A stretch of DNA of 64,000 nt, from assembly GCF_000473245.1 (NCBI RefSeq), contig NC_022524.1, forward strand, positions 2,566,501 through 2,630,500. The letters are read 5' to 3'. This document shows, one piece after another, positions 16,334 to 24,222 of the stretch. The stretch comes from Bacillus infantis NRRL B-14911 (GTDB lineage Bacteria > Bacillota > Bacilli > Bacillales > Cytobacillaceae). The notes beneath the pieces are model-generated. The model made no database searches. It worked only from the letters and a program-made list of their open reading frames with translations, and was not told the origin of the DNA. The position numbers were made by a program, and so were the translations under genes. How positions within the stretch are numbered: the first letter of the stretch is position 1; each line of letters opens with the position of its first letter.

Positions 16334-16395
16334 AAGAACCCCTCCTGGAAAATTCAGTATATACAGAGATTCTCCATCCAGAAGCAGGATTCCTT

Positions 16396-16602
16396 TTATT
16401 CTGCTGCATTATTTGCCTTTTTTCTCGAAGAAATTGAAATCCAGGCTGCTGTATAAAGGATGATGATCAGGACCCCGCTGATTAGAAACAGATAAAAAGA
16501 GGCAGTCCTTCCCTCAGCAAAGCTGCTGTATGCCTGAGAAAAAGAAACGAGTGAAACAAAATATCCGATAAAAATCTGAAATGGCTGTATATGTTTGAAC
16601 AT
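16396..16602 (-). CDS. Small two-helix membrane protein
   Basis: 68 residues with AGGAGGG before ATG. Two hydrophobic helices (FQIFIGYFVSLVSFSQAY and FYLFLISGVLIIILYTAAWI) and a basic C-terminal end. No family recognised; probable membrane protein of unknown role. Confidence 0.6.
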   Translation of the reverse strand: MFKHIQPFQIFIGYFVSLVSFSQAYSSFAEGRTASFYLFLISGVLIIILYTAAWISISSRKKANNAAE

Positions 16603-16679
16603 TGCAATCCCTCCTGCTGACTGTTAGTATTATACCATAATTTCCCTTATATCTTAATCAACAGCACTGGAGGTATAGT

Positions 16680-16868
16680 ATGTATCTAGGAGATTGGCTG
16701 ATTTTAATAGCCGTTGTTTTACTGACTTTGCTGGGTGTATTCTCTTTTACTCTGTTTATGCGAAGGATGGTGTCCCGTTCAGCGGCCTCCTATTCTTCTG
16801 ATCAGGAGCTGCACGCCAAGCTGGATGAAATCATCAGATTGCTGAATAAGCTGGAAAAAGATAAATAA
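16680..16868 (+). CDS. Single-pass small membrane protein, DUF4083-like
   Basis: 62 residues, GGAGG before ATG. One N-terminal helix (WLILIAVVLLTLLGVFSFTL), then basic FMRRMVSRSA and a C-terminal amphipathic coil LHAKLDEIIRLLNKLEKDK. This layout matches the DUF4083 group of Bacillus. It lies upstream of the sigma factor but a terminator separates them. Confidence 0.7.
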   Translation: MYLGDWLILIAVVLLTLLGVFSFTLFMRRMVSRSAASYSSDQELHAKLDEIIRLLNKLEKDK

Positions 16869-16877
16869 TTATCTATG

Positions 16878-16900
16878 CCCTCCTGATCCGGGGGGTTTTC
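16878..16900 (+). terminator. Terminator of DUF4083-like gene
   Basis: CCCTCC pairs with GGGGGG (one wobble) across TGATCC, followed by TTTTC. Confidence 0.65.
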
Positions 16901-17002
16901 TTATTCTCCTGTTAAAAGCTAAAATGAAATGTAACTTTTTATAAAAAACACAAACCTGAACAGCGGGTGCCCCGTCTAATGGTTGGAAGGGAGCAAAGAA
17001 CC

Positions 17003-17539
17003 GTGGAAGAAACTTTATCAGAAATATTATTGGCAATGGACAGGGAAGCAGCCATTGACCAGATTATGCAGCTTTATGGACAGGATATTCTCCAGCTTGC
17101 CTATACATATGTGAAGCAAAAAGATGTGGCAGAGGATCTGACACAGGAAATCTTCATTAAATGCTATAAAAACCTCCATCAATATAACCGAAAATCGATG
17201 CTGAAAACATGGCTTTGGCGGATTGCCGTCAATCATTGCAAAGACTATCTCAGAAGCTGGCACAACCGCCATATCATCCTTTCAGAGGAACAGGCAAAAT
17301 CGGGCAGCGGCATGAAGGATGAGGTCGAGGCAGCCGTCATAAAAAAAGATGATGATTCACAGCTCGCAGCGGCAGTCATGAACCTGCCGGACCACTACCG
17401 AGAAGTCATCTACCTGCATTATTTCGAGGAGATGAGCATGAAGGAAATAGCGGCCGTCACTGGCATCAACCAAAATACGATCAAGACGCGCCTGAAGCGG
17501 GCAAAGCAGCTATTAAAAGAAAGACTGGAGGAGCTATGA
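17003..17539 (+). CDS. ECF-type RNA polymerase sigma factor
   Basis: 178 residues from GTG 17003 (AAGGGAG nine bases upstream; an in-frame GTG at 16967 lacks a site). Region 2 is visible in YVKQKDVAEDLTQEIFIKCY and TWLWRIAVNHCKDYLR, region 4 in LPDHYREVIYLHYFEEMSMK followed by EIAAVTGINQNTIKTRLKRA. There is no classical anti-sigma gene next door; instead the next genes encode a PadR-like protein and a SEDS protein with ATGA-type coupling. The cassette therefore probably controls its own cell-envelope enzyme. Confidence 0.93.
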   Translation: MEETLSEILLAMDREAAIDQIMQLYGQDILQLAYTYVKQKDVAEDLTQEIFIKCYKNLHQYNRKSMLKTWLWRIAVNHCKDYLRSWHNRHIILSEEQAKSGSGMKDEVEAAVIKKDDDSQLAAAVMNLPDHYREVIYLHYFEEMSMKEIAAVTGINQNTIKTRLKRAKQLLKERLEEL

Positions 17540-17946
17540 TGGAAGAGCGCCTGAAGAAATTAAAAAAAGTGATGGAAAATTCCGTTTTCCAGGACCTGTC
17601 ATTTACCGGCAAAAGCCGTGAAGAGGTAAAGGCAAAGGCAAGAAATCTTCAGATAAAAAGTGATGAAGATGTCATCCTTGCTGTCCTGCAGCTGCTTGTC
17701 ATTGAAAAGACAGGATTTGAATTGACAAGAAGCATCATCGCAAGGGGAATTTCTAACTTTGAAAAAAACGAAGGCTTCCTCTATGCCCTGCTGCACAGGC
17801 TGGAACGGAAAAACTATCTTCAGTCCAGCTGGCAGGATTCACGCAAATACTACCAGCTGAATGACAGGGGCAGGAAACTCCTGGAGCAGTCAGAGAAAAA
17901 ATCGGCCGGCAGGCGTACGGCCCTGCAGGAATTATGGGAGGGCTGA
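17536..17946 (+). CDS. PadR-like winged-helix protein with N-terminal extension
   Basis: 136 residues; ATG overlaps the sigma factor stop (ATGA). Residues 1-45 are a charged coil (RLKKLKKVMENSVF), then a PadR-type winged helix: ILAVLQLLVIEKTGFELTRS, EGFLYALLHRLERKNYLQSS, RKYYQLNDRGRKLLEQ. PadR proteins normally repress transcription on sensing small molecules. Placed between sigma factor and SEDS gene, it may act as the cassette's repressor or stand in for an anti-sigma. Four bases separate it from the next start. Confidence 0.8.
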   Translation: MMEERLKKLKKVMENSVFQDLSFTGKSREEVKAKARNLQIKSDEDVILAVLQLLVIEKTGFELTRSIIARGISNFEKNEGFLYALLHRLERKNYLQSSWQDSRKYYQLNDRGRKLLEQSEKKSAGRRTALQELWEG

Positions 17947-17950
17947 AATA

Positions 17951-19237
17951 ATGGCTGCTGAAAAAGACGGCTTCCTCTCGGAGGTCAAAAAGCATATAAA
18001 ATCCAAAGAAGCCAAGGTTTTTATCCATAAAGAGCTGGAGCATCATCTCCAGGAAACGAAAATAGAGCTGATGGCAGAGGGAATCGAAGAAACAGAGGCG
18101 GAAGAAAAGGCAGTCCTGCAAATGGGCAGCCCGGCGGAGCTTGGGATGCAGCTGAACAAAATACATAAGCCGAGGGTGGATTGGCTGCTGATAGGGCTGC
18201 TGGCTGCGGCTTTTGGGATGGGGCTGCTTCCATTGTTTAATATCCATTATGAAGATTATGATGTTGCATTTGTTTCAAAGCAAATCTTCTATATTGGCCT
18301 TGGATTACTGACTGCACTAGCTGTCATGTTCTTTGACTATCGGAAACTTCAAAAGTGGAGCTGGCACTTGCTTACAATCGGGGTTTTATACCTAGTTTCA
18401 TTGCTTATAGCTCCATTTTCTATCAGGGCCATAATAAACGGATTCCCATATTTCATGATCCCTGGAATTGGAGCATTCGGCGGAATGTCGATACTGCCAT
18501 TTTTCTACCTCTTCTGGGCAAGTTTTTTTTCAAAAGAAAAACCAAATCTATGGATAGGCTGGCTTATATTTGCTATTACTTTATTTCTATTCTTATCTTT
18601 GCCGGGCTTCCCGATTGCCATGATGTACGGCTTCCTGGTCATGATATTGTTTATCAGAAGCGCAGTAACACGGAAAACCATCATCGCAACCACATCATCT
18701 GTCGGAGGCATCCTAGTCTTATTGGGCATATTAGCATGGTTCACAAGCAACGAGTATCAAAAAGTCCGCATATTCGCTTTCCTTAACCCAAAAGAATACT
18801 CAGAGACTTCGGGATTTATGTATATTAAGATAAGAGAAATGCTGGCTGAAGGCGGCTGGCTTGGCAATCCGGAAAAAACAGCATCCATTCCAAATTTGCA
18901 TTCCGATTATGCCTTTGTTAATATCACCTATTTTTACGGATGGCTGATGGCTGGCCTGTTAATTGTCATTCTTGCCCTTCTTTTGGCCAGGATGGTATCT
19001 GTCGGCGGACAGATTAAAGACCCTTACGGCAAACAGCTTGTCACAGGGGCAATCGCCCTCTATTCTGTTCAGTTTCTTTACAATATCGGGATGACATTAG
19101 GGTTCCTCCCTATCATCTCGATATCCTTGCCGTTCATAAGCTATGGCCTTACACCGGCGATCCTTAATGCTTTTGTCATAGGCATCGCCCTCAGCGTCTA
19201 CAGGCGAAAGGATTTTACTGCCGCTGCCTGCAAGTAA
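17951..19237 (+). CDS. FtsW/RodA/SpoVE (SEDS) family protein with N-terminal permease-prefix-like domain
   Basis: 428 residues from ATG 17951 (GGAGGG upstream). Residues 1-75 are soluble and helical (VKKHIKSKEAKVFIHKELEH, then EETEAEEKAVLQMGSPAELG), like the prefix domain seen before some permeases and PadR partners. About ten membrane helices follow. SEDS proteins polymerise lipid II glycan; the essential Asp in the large outer loop is preserved in NLHSDYAF (Asp319), and LPFISYG near the C-terminus matches the conserved SEDS ending. So it is likely an active glycosyltransferase, not a vegetative FtsW or RodA. Coupling to a sigma factor suggests induction under envelope stress or antibiotics. 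Confidence 0.88.
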   Translation: MAAEKDGFLSEVKKHIKSKEAKVFIHKELEHHLQETKIELMAEGIEETEAEEKAVLQMGSPAELGMQLNKIHKPRVDWLLIGLLAAAFGMGLLPLFNIHYEDYDVAFVSKQIFYIGLGLLTALAVMFFDYRKLQKWSWHLLTIGVLYLVSLLIAPFSIRAIINGFPYFMIPGIGAFGGMSILPFFYLFWASFFSKEKPNLWIGWLIFAITLFLFLSLPGFPIAMMYGFLVMILFIRSAVTRKTIIATTSSVGGILVLLGILAWFTSNEYQKVRIFAFLNPKEYSETSGFMYIKIREMLAEGGWLGNPEKTASIPNLHSDYAFVNITYFYGWLMAGLLIVILALLLARMVSVGGQIKDPYGKQLVTGAIALYSVQFLYNIGMTLGFLPIISISLPFISYGLTPAILNAFVIGIALSVYRRKDFTAAACK

Positions 19238-19242
19238 TACTG

Positions 19243-19273
19243 AAAAAAAGACTTCTTTTCCGGAAGTCTTTTT
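19243..19273. terminator. Bidirectional terminator between SEDS and sulfotransferase genes
   Basis: AAAAAGACTTC / GAAGTCTTTTT stem with a 7-base loop, T-runs both ways. Confidence 0.88.
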
Positions 19274-19288
19274 CCATTCAAAGAAAGA

Positions 19289-20065
19289 TTATTTAATCCT
19301 TTCCACAGCATATCCATAATGGCTGAAATCATTTTTAAATAGCTCTTGTACAAGCTTCTTTGTTTCATCATTATAAAAATCAGTGTAATCTGGGAGAGGT
19401 GTTTTAATGGTTTGTCTCGAAAATCTTGTATCGGCAAATGATTGCCTGCCATTGCTTTGCATCGCTTGTGTAAGGTGATGGGGGGACTTTACAAATTCAT
19501 GCAAAGGCGAGTTCTTCAGCTTAAATTTTTGTTCGAGACTCTTTATTTCTGCGGTAAAGTTCTCCAGCCGGATATGATTTTTGACAAACAGCTCTTCATC
19601 CTGGATATACTGCTGGGCGATGTGGGGATCAAGCTTAGGATTATCAGCCCCGATTTCTTTTACCTTAAATAGAAACTCCTTGAAGGAAATGCCGGTATCC
19701 TTTGCTCCGGGAGCAATCTGATTCAGCAATGTCTCATTATAAATAGCGGCAAGATATGAACTTACCGCTCTTGTATAAGGATTGCGGACCAGTTTATAGG
19801 ATTCCTTCTTATTAAAAAGGAGCTGCTCTGCTATACGCAATAAATACTGGGGCTGCTTCTGGTAAACCTGCAGCCTGTAGGTATGGACCCATGGATTATG
19901 CTTTAATGCCTCATCAAGCTTGCCGATCTGGAAATAAAACCACTTAATCAATGAAGTACATCCGCTTTTCGGGCTCCAGAAAAAAATGACCGGGAAATCC
20001 TGTTCGAATAAAGGCGGCCTGGAGTTGGTGAGTACATCCTTCAGCTTTTGTTCTTTTTTATTCAT
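19289..20065 (-). CDS. Sulfotransferase family 2-like protein
   Basis: 258 residues. The PAPS-binding 5'-phosphosulfate loop is FFWSPKSGCTSL (Ser31-Leu39) and the 3'-phosphate site is LVRNPYTRAVSSYL (about 92-105), as in carbohydrate sulfotransferases of the Sulfotransfer_2 group. It should transfer sulfate from PAPS to a glycan or small molecule; lacks a signal peptide, so acts in the cytosol. Such genes are uncommon in Bacillaceae. The prolyl 4-hydroxylase gene lies 178 bases upstream on the same strand but a terminator separates them. Confidence 0.82.
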   Translation of the reverse strand: MNKKEQKLKDVLTNSRPPLFEQDFPVIFFWSPKSGCTSLIKWFYFQIGKLDEALKHNPWVHTYRLQVYQKQPQYLLRIAEQLLFNKKESYKLVRNPYTRAVSSYLAAIYNETLLNQIAPGAKDTGISFKEFLFKVKEIGADNPKLDPHIAQQYIQDEELFVKNHIRLENFTAEIKSLEQKFKLKNSPLHEFVKSPHHLTQAMQSNGRQSFADTRFSRQTIKTPLPDYTDFYNDETKKLVQELFKNDFSHYGYAVERIK

Positions 20066-20158
20066 AAGAATCCTTCTGCCTCCCTCTTTTTATACTAATA
20101 AATGCAGGCTGGCCGCCCTGCGATTGGACCATAACCCGGTTTTTAGTATAAATATCCG

Positions 20159-20190
20159 CAAAAAATGAGAAAGCAAATAATGCTTTCTCA
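20159..20190 (-). terminator. Terminator downstream of prolyl 4-hydroxylase gene
   Basis: Ten-bp perfect stem TGAGAAAGCA / TGCTTTCTCA with 5-base loop; six T follow on the minus strand. A second small hairpin (ATCCTG/CAGGAT) lies at about 20208-20231. Confidence 0.8.
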
Positions 20191-20243
20191 TTCTTAAAAG
20201 GTTAAAGGAAGATCCTGTTCATACAGGATAGTTTTATTCGTTT

Positions 20244-20897
20244 TTATAGCTTCTTCCTTCTCATCCACTGGGTGGCTGCCCACTTGCTTCCCTTAATTAC
20301 AGGCGCTCCGCCATGGAGAGTCAGATCATTTAAATCCTGATTATCATAGAAGTATTCAAAATAAACTGCCGAGCCTTTTTGCGGGTTCACAGAAAAATTC
20401 AGCTTAGGAAAATAGGTTTCCCCGCCTTCCTCGACATCATTCAGATACATAACAAGCGTGCTGATTCTTGGATTGCTTGCCGCCCTGCTAGATGAAGAGA
20501 AAAAGTCAAAATGAGCCTTATATTCCTGCCCGATGTGATAATTCAGCATCTGCAGTCCTTCCCCGTGTTCCACAGGAATGTTCATGATTTGCGACAGCCT
20601 TCTTTCAATTCTTGCCACCAGCTCATTTTCGCCTTCTTCAAAAAACATGCTGCTGCTCGTCCTGATATCGTCCACCGTGCGGGTGTTGCCGATTTTTGAA
20701 CGCTTCAGCTTATCTTCGGACATCCTGATCAATCCTTCACATTCCTCATCACTCAGCACATTACCCAAAATCACAATCAGCGGTTCCTCTAATTTAGCAA
20801 TGATATGAATCTCTCTATCTTCTGTTTGAATCTTATTACCAATATGATCAAAAATAGTCTGTTCTTTTACATGTGTTTCATTAGCATCTATTTTCAA
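20244..20897 (-). CDS. Prolyl 4-hydroxylase, 2-oxoglutarate/Fe(II) oxygenase
   Basis: 217 residues from TTG 20897 with GAGG ten bases upstream (no in-frame ATG fits). The double-stranded beta-helix shows the iron triad H129-F-D131 and H195 plus 2-oxoglutarate Lys205 (KGSKWAATQW). Length and spacing closely match the small P4H known from Bacillus anthracis. It hydroxylates proline in peptides; Bacillus substrates may include collagen-like or elongation-factor peptides. CRTS-like RTSSSMFF precedes the core. Its end is followed by a terminator before the sulfotransferase gene. Confidence 0.9.
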   Translation of the reverse strand: MKIDANETHVKEQTIFDHIGNKIQTEDREIHIIAKLEEPLIVILGNVLSDEECEGLIRMSEDKLKRSKIGNTRTVDDIRTSSSMFFEEGENELVARIERRLSQIMNIPVEHGEGLQMLNYHIGQEYKAHFDFFSSSSRAASNPRISTLVMYLNDVEEGGETYFPKLNFSVNPQKGSAVYFEYFYDNQDLNDLTLHGGAPVIKGSKWAATQWMRRKKL

Positions 20898-21098
20898 CTT
20901 TCATCGTCCTCTTATTCAATTTTTATATTTCTGAAATATTTGATAAATCAAAACCTGGAACCGCTTAAATGGGATTGCTGGCGATCGGGATGCCCATCAC
21001 GAAATTCGTTTGAATTTCATCTTAATATTACACTGAGGGTAAAAGAATTTCTATCATTTTATTGCTGAATTAGACAAAATAGCATTCATTCAGGGAGC

Positions 21099-21521
21099 TT
21101 ATACTCCATACTTTTCAGGTAGCAGCTCCATTACATTGCATTTAACAAGTTTCCCGTGATAAGAAAGAATAACATCCGTTTCCTTTCCATAGTCGCTGAT
21201 CAGTTCCCGGCACATTCCGCATGGAGCGACTACCCAGCAATCTTCCATATCTTCGTGAGGATGGGGATGGGCGACAGCCACAATCGTCTTCATTTCATGC
21301 TCTCCTTCAGAAATAGCCTTCCCCATCGCCATCGCTTCGCCGCAAACCGTGATCCTTCCTACATTTGCCTCCACATGGACGGCTGCAAAGATTTTGCCTG
21401 ACGATGACCTGACAGCAGAACCGATATGGTGCCGTCCATAACGGTAATTTTTTTTGATGACTTCCTCTGCGGCGTGTATCAGTTCGTAATCTCTTTCATC
21501 AAGGTTATTTGTTTTAATCAT
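21099..21521 (-). CDS. Cytidine deaminase-like (CDA/blasticidin deaminase fold) protein
   Basis: 140 residues from ATG 21521 (GAGGTGAG upstream; the earlier GTG lies inside that site). Zinc-deaminase signature: C60-G61-E62 in TVCGEAMAMGKA and P100-C-G-M-C104 in APCGMCREL. The first ligand context CGE instead of the usual C-A-E, and HVEANVG, resemble blasticidin-S-deaminase-like members rather than housekeeping Cdd. Probably deaminates cytidine or an analogue. Single gene. Confidence 0.88.
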   Translation of the reverse strand: MIKTNNLDERDYELIHAAEEVIKKNYRYGRHHIGSAVRSSSGKIFAAVHVEANVGRITVCGEAMAMGKAISEGEHEMKTIVAVAHPHPHEDMEDCWVVAPCGMCRELISDYGKETDVILSYHGKLVKCNVMELLPEKYGV

Positions 21522-21647
21522 AGGCACTCTCACCTCATATACAATTCACTGATTCTATTTTATCTTAAACATGCGGAATTTTCTATTTTGCAAAAACATT
21601 GAAACATTACAGGCTTTTTTCCGTAAAGTAGAACAGGAGGTTAAAGA

Positions 21648-22763
21648 ATGAAAATTATTTTATGGATACTTGCCGGAGTTGTGCTGCTGGCAGCTGCATT
21701 ATTTGGAATTGGAGTCTGGATGTATTGGAAGAATTTAAAAAATGAAGAACCTGGCTATCTTGTCTCTTTCATAAAAGAGAAGGCAAAAACAAAAAATGCT
21801 GCACTCGTTATAAAATACAATCAGGAGGAAATTGCCAATATCAATCCTGAAACAAGCCTGCCTTTGGCAAGCACAGTCAAATACATTGTGGCATTAGAAT
21901 TCGCCAAGCAGGCAGCTGCAGGAAAAATAAATCCTGAGCAGCAAGTCAATCTGAAGGAGCTTGAAAAGTACTATGTGCCGAAAACAGACGGCGGCGCCCA
22001 TGAGGCATGGCTCTCTGAATTAAAAGGAAATAATGCTACACTGCAGCAGGTCACGAAAGGCATGATTGCTTACAGCTCGAATGCGAACACAGATTATTTA
22101 ATTGAAATGCTTGGACTCCACCACATCAACTCTAATCTGGAAAGCATGAATTTAGAAAATCATGAACCGCTGTACCCGCTGGCCAGTTCCTTATTTATCC
22201 CAATGAAACTTATGGAAGAAAATAATCTGTCAAAAAAAGAAGCACTGGCCAAACTAAAGGAAATGCCTTTACAGGATTACCGCGATATGGCAATTGACAT
22301 TCACAGATCCTGGAAGTCCGCTCCCCCAACAAATGAAGAAAAGTCCCAGCTCCTCAAAAAGCTAGATATGGACTTTCAGCAAATCTGGTCTGACCGACTC
22401 CCGAGATCAACGGCTGCAGATTATGCTTCTCTTATGGAAAAATTGAACAGTAAAACTTACCTGGCTGAAGACATACATATACATCTTGACCCGGTTCTCG
22501 AACAGCTGATGGAAGACCCCCGCAATCAGGAATGGCTTTTGCATGCAGGCCAGAAAGGCGGCTCTACTGCTTTTGTCCTTACAATGGCTATGTATGCTAC
22601 AGATAAAGATAACAATCAAACTGAAATCACTTTTCTATCAAACAACCTGAGTCCCATAGAGCAGACAAAACTGACACGCAATATGAACAGCTTCCAGCTG
22701 AAGCTGCTGAAGGATGAAGATTTCCGGGAAAAAGTGCGTCAAGAGCTAAAAAATCTAAACTAA
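21648..22763 (+). CDS. Membrane-anchored serine hydrolase, class A beta-lactamase fold
   Basis: 371 residues, AGGAGG before ATG. An uncleaved N-terminal helix (ILWILAGVVLLAAALFGIGV) anchors the protein outside. The three penicillin-recognising motifs are present: S75-T-V-K78, S143-S-N145 and K-G-G-S-T near residue 305. The omega-loop Glu typical of true beta-lactamases is not evident and the region between 150 and 290 is longer, so a DD-peptidase or esterase role is as likely as beta-lactam hydrolysis. Directly upstream of the 52-bp repeat array. Confidence 0.8.
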   Translation: MKIILWILAGVVLLAAALFGIGVWMYWKNLKNEEPGYLVSFIKEKAKTKNAALVIKYNQEEIANINPETSLPLASTVKYIVALEFAKQAAAGKINPEQQVNLKELEKYYVPKTDGGAHEAWLSELKGNNATLQQVTKGMIAYSSNANTDYLIEMLGLHHINSNLESMNLENHEPLYPLASSLFIPMKLMEENNLSKKEALAKLKEMPLQDYRDMAIDIHRSWKSAPPTNEEKSQLLKKLDMDFQQIWSDRLPRSTAADYASLMEKLNSKTYLAEDIHIHLDPVLEQLMEDPRNQEWLLHAGQKGGSTAFVLTMAMYATDKDNNQTEITFLSNNLSPIEQTKLTRNMNSFQLKLLKDEDFREKVRQELKNLN

Positions 22764-22802
22764 CAATAAAATCGCCTGGGGCCGCTTATTATTTTTATTT
22801 GA

Positions 22803-23345
22803 GAAATAGACGTCCATCAGCTTTCTCCGCTGGCTGGAACCGTTATTTTGAATTTTAAGAGAAATAGCGGTTCTAGCTCTCTCTGCTGGAACCGTTATTT
22901 TAGTTTTTCAGTGAAATAGCGGTTCCAGTGCACCTCGCTGCAACCGTTATTTTAGTTTTCCAGTGAAATAGCGGTCCTAGCTCTCTCCGCTGGAACCGTT
23001 ATTTTGCTTTTTAAGAGAAATAGCGGTTCTAGCTCTCTCTGCTGGAACCATTAGTTTAGTTTTTCAGCGAAATAGCGGTCCCAGCGCACCACGCTGCAAC
23101 CATTATTTTAGTTTTTCAGCGAAATAGCGGTCCCAGCGCACCTCGCTGTAACCATTATTTTAGTTTTCCAGTGAAATAGCGGTCCTAGCTCTCTTCGCTG
23201 CAACCATTATTTTAGTTTTTCAGCGAAATAGCGGTCCCAGCGCACCTCGCTGCAACCATTATTTTAGTTTTTCAGCGAAATACCGGTTCTAGCGCACCTC
23301 GCTGCAACCATTATTTTAGTTTTCCCAATGAAATCGCTTCCCGGC
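22803..23345. repeat. Tandem array of about ten 52-bp hairpin-forming units (noncoding)
   Basis: GAAATAGCGG recurs with exact 52-base period at 22861, 22913, 22965, 23017, 23069, 23121, 23173, 23225 and (GAAATACCGG) 23277, with degenerate units at 22803 and 23330. Each unit holds an imperfect inverted repeat: AATAGCGGTTCTAGC pairs with GCTGGAACCGTTATT across a short loop. Two loop types alternate: TAGCTCTCTCTGCTGG (type A: units at 22861, 22965, 23017) and CAGCGCACCTCGCTGC (type B: 22913, 23069, 23121, 23225), with 23173 a hybrid. Units are joined by TTTTAGTTTTTCAG. No reading frame spans it. It is not CRISPR: there are no variable spacers. Role unknown. Confidence 0.93.
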
Positions 23346-23605
23346 TCACTCCTTTCTTCCGCTGTTACTGTTTTCAGAGAAGCCATGGTCTTACCTTATC
23401 ACTCTGAATTCAAACCACAAAAATCCCCCTATCTTTATTTCGTTTGAGGGTCGACTTTTCCAGACCCTTTTCAGTCGTTCTAGAAGCCAGAGAAATAAAT
23501 TTAATCAAATTGTAAATAAAATACTTTTTAAAGTAACAAAAACGGGGAATAAAATGAATAGATTACTTATCTCTATAAAAATTTGAAATACCGGAGGGAA
23601 TAACC
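23346..23605. other. Intergenic flank of repeat array
   Basis: About 260 bases of AT-rich DNA after the array, with no frame of note. It should include the promoter of the gene at 23606, whose ribosome site is CGGAGGG. Confidence 0.4.
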
Positions 23606-23929
23606 ATGAAAAAGTCGACAATGAACATGGCTGCAGGAATCCTGCTATCTGCTGGCGGAGCTGCACTGGCCATTGCGGCAATGAAGAAGCGCAGCGAAGA
23701 ATCTGCCACTAATACAAGTACCTTTTCATACACAATCAAAGACGGCGTCATAGAAGACACGAGTATGCGGAACAGTGAGAGGATTGACCAGATTGAAAGT
23801 GTGGATGCCGATAAAGTGGATGCTGAAAAAGGGCTCACCCAGTATGACTCAGCCTTAAGGGCAGAATGGGTAGCCAATGGATTCCCCCAGACCCGGATGG
23901 AGATAGAACTGGAGGAACAGGACATCTAA
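23606..23929 (+). CDS. Small protein with N-terminal hydrophobic helix, unknown
   Basis: 107 residues, CGGAGGG before ATG. The first 26 residues form a Gly/Ala-rich helix (MAAGILLSAGGAALAIAAMK) that may anchor it; the rest is polar and acidic (IDQIESVDADKVDAEKG...), ending EIELEEQDI. No family recognised. A strong terminator follows directly, confirming a transcription unit. Confidence 0.6.
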   Translation: MKKSTMNMAAGILLSAGGAALAIAAMKKRSEESATNTSTFSYTIKDGVIEDTSMRNSERIDQIESVDADKVDAEKGLTQYDSALRAEWVANGFPQTRMEIELEEQDI

Positions 23930-23938
23930 TGAAGGCCT

Positions 23939-23966
23939 AAAAAGGACTGGCAGAGTCCTTTTTTTC
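23939..23966 (+). terminator. Terminator of the 107-residue gene
   Basis: AAAAGGACT / AGTCCTTTT perfect stem, 5-base loop, T-run of eight. Confidence 0.93.
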
Positions 23967-24091
23967 TGGGAATCATAAGCTCTTCGCTCTCTTCTTAACC
24001 ATTTATAACAAAACATAAATACCAGCTTAATATTTCCCTATTAATATAGAAATCAGCGGGGGCAGCATGCGTGGCTGCCATGGCATTTGGC

Positions 24092-24200
24092 GAAGGAGGA
24101 GCCAGATGCAGGGACAATCCTTTAAAGGGGGCTGGAATTTATGTTTGAATTTATTACAAGGCTGCTGATTCTTACGCCTGTTTTAACCCTGTTTCCTTAA
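24092..24200 (+). other. Two overlapping mini-ORFs behind a strong ribosome site
   Basis: AAGGAGG at about 24093 precedes ATG 24106, opening a 20-codon frame (MQGQSFKGGWNLCLNLLQGC, stop 24166). In another frame ATG 24141 opens a 19-residue hydrophobic peptide (MFEFITRLLILTPVLTLFP, stop 24198) preceded by GGGGG. Neither matches a family I know. They could be leader peptides, small membrane peptides or chance. Confidence 0.3.
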
Positions 24201-24222
24201 TGGCGGCTGTCACATACAGCAA

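Noticed and set aside
16930-16976. ECF-type promoter (TGTAAC then CGTCTA) before the sigma factor
   Set aside because: The two boxes are about 38 bases apart, far beyond the usual 16-17 spacing.
17861-17950. N-terminal extension of the SEDS gene
   Set aside because: It overlaps the PadR-like gene in another frame and ATG 17951 has a good ribosome site.
22803-23345. CRISPR array
   Set aside because: Units are near-identical over the whole period with no unique spacers and no cas genes in the window.
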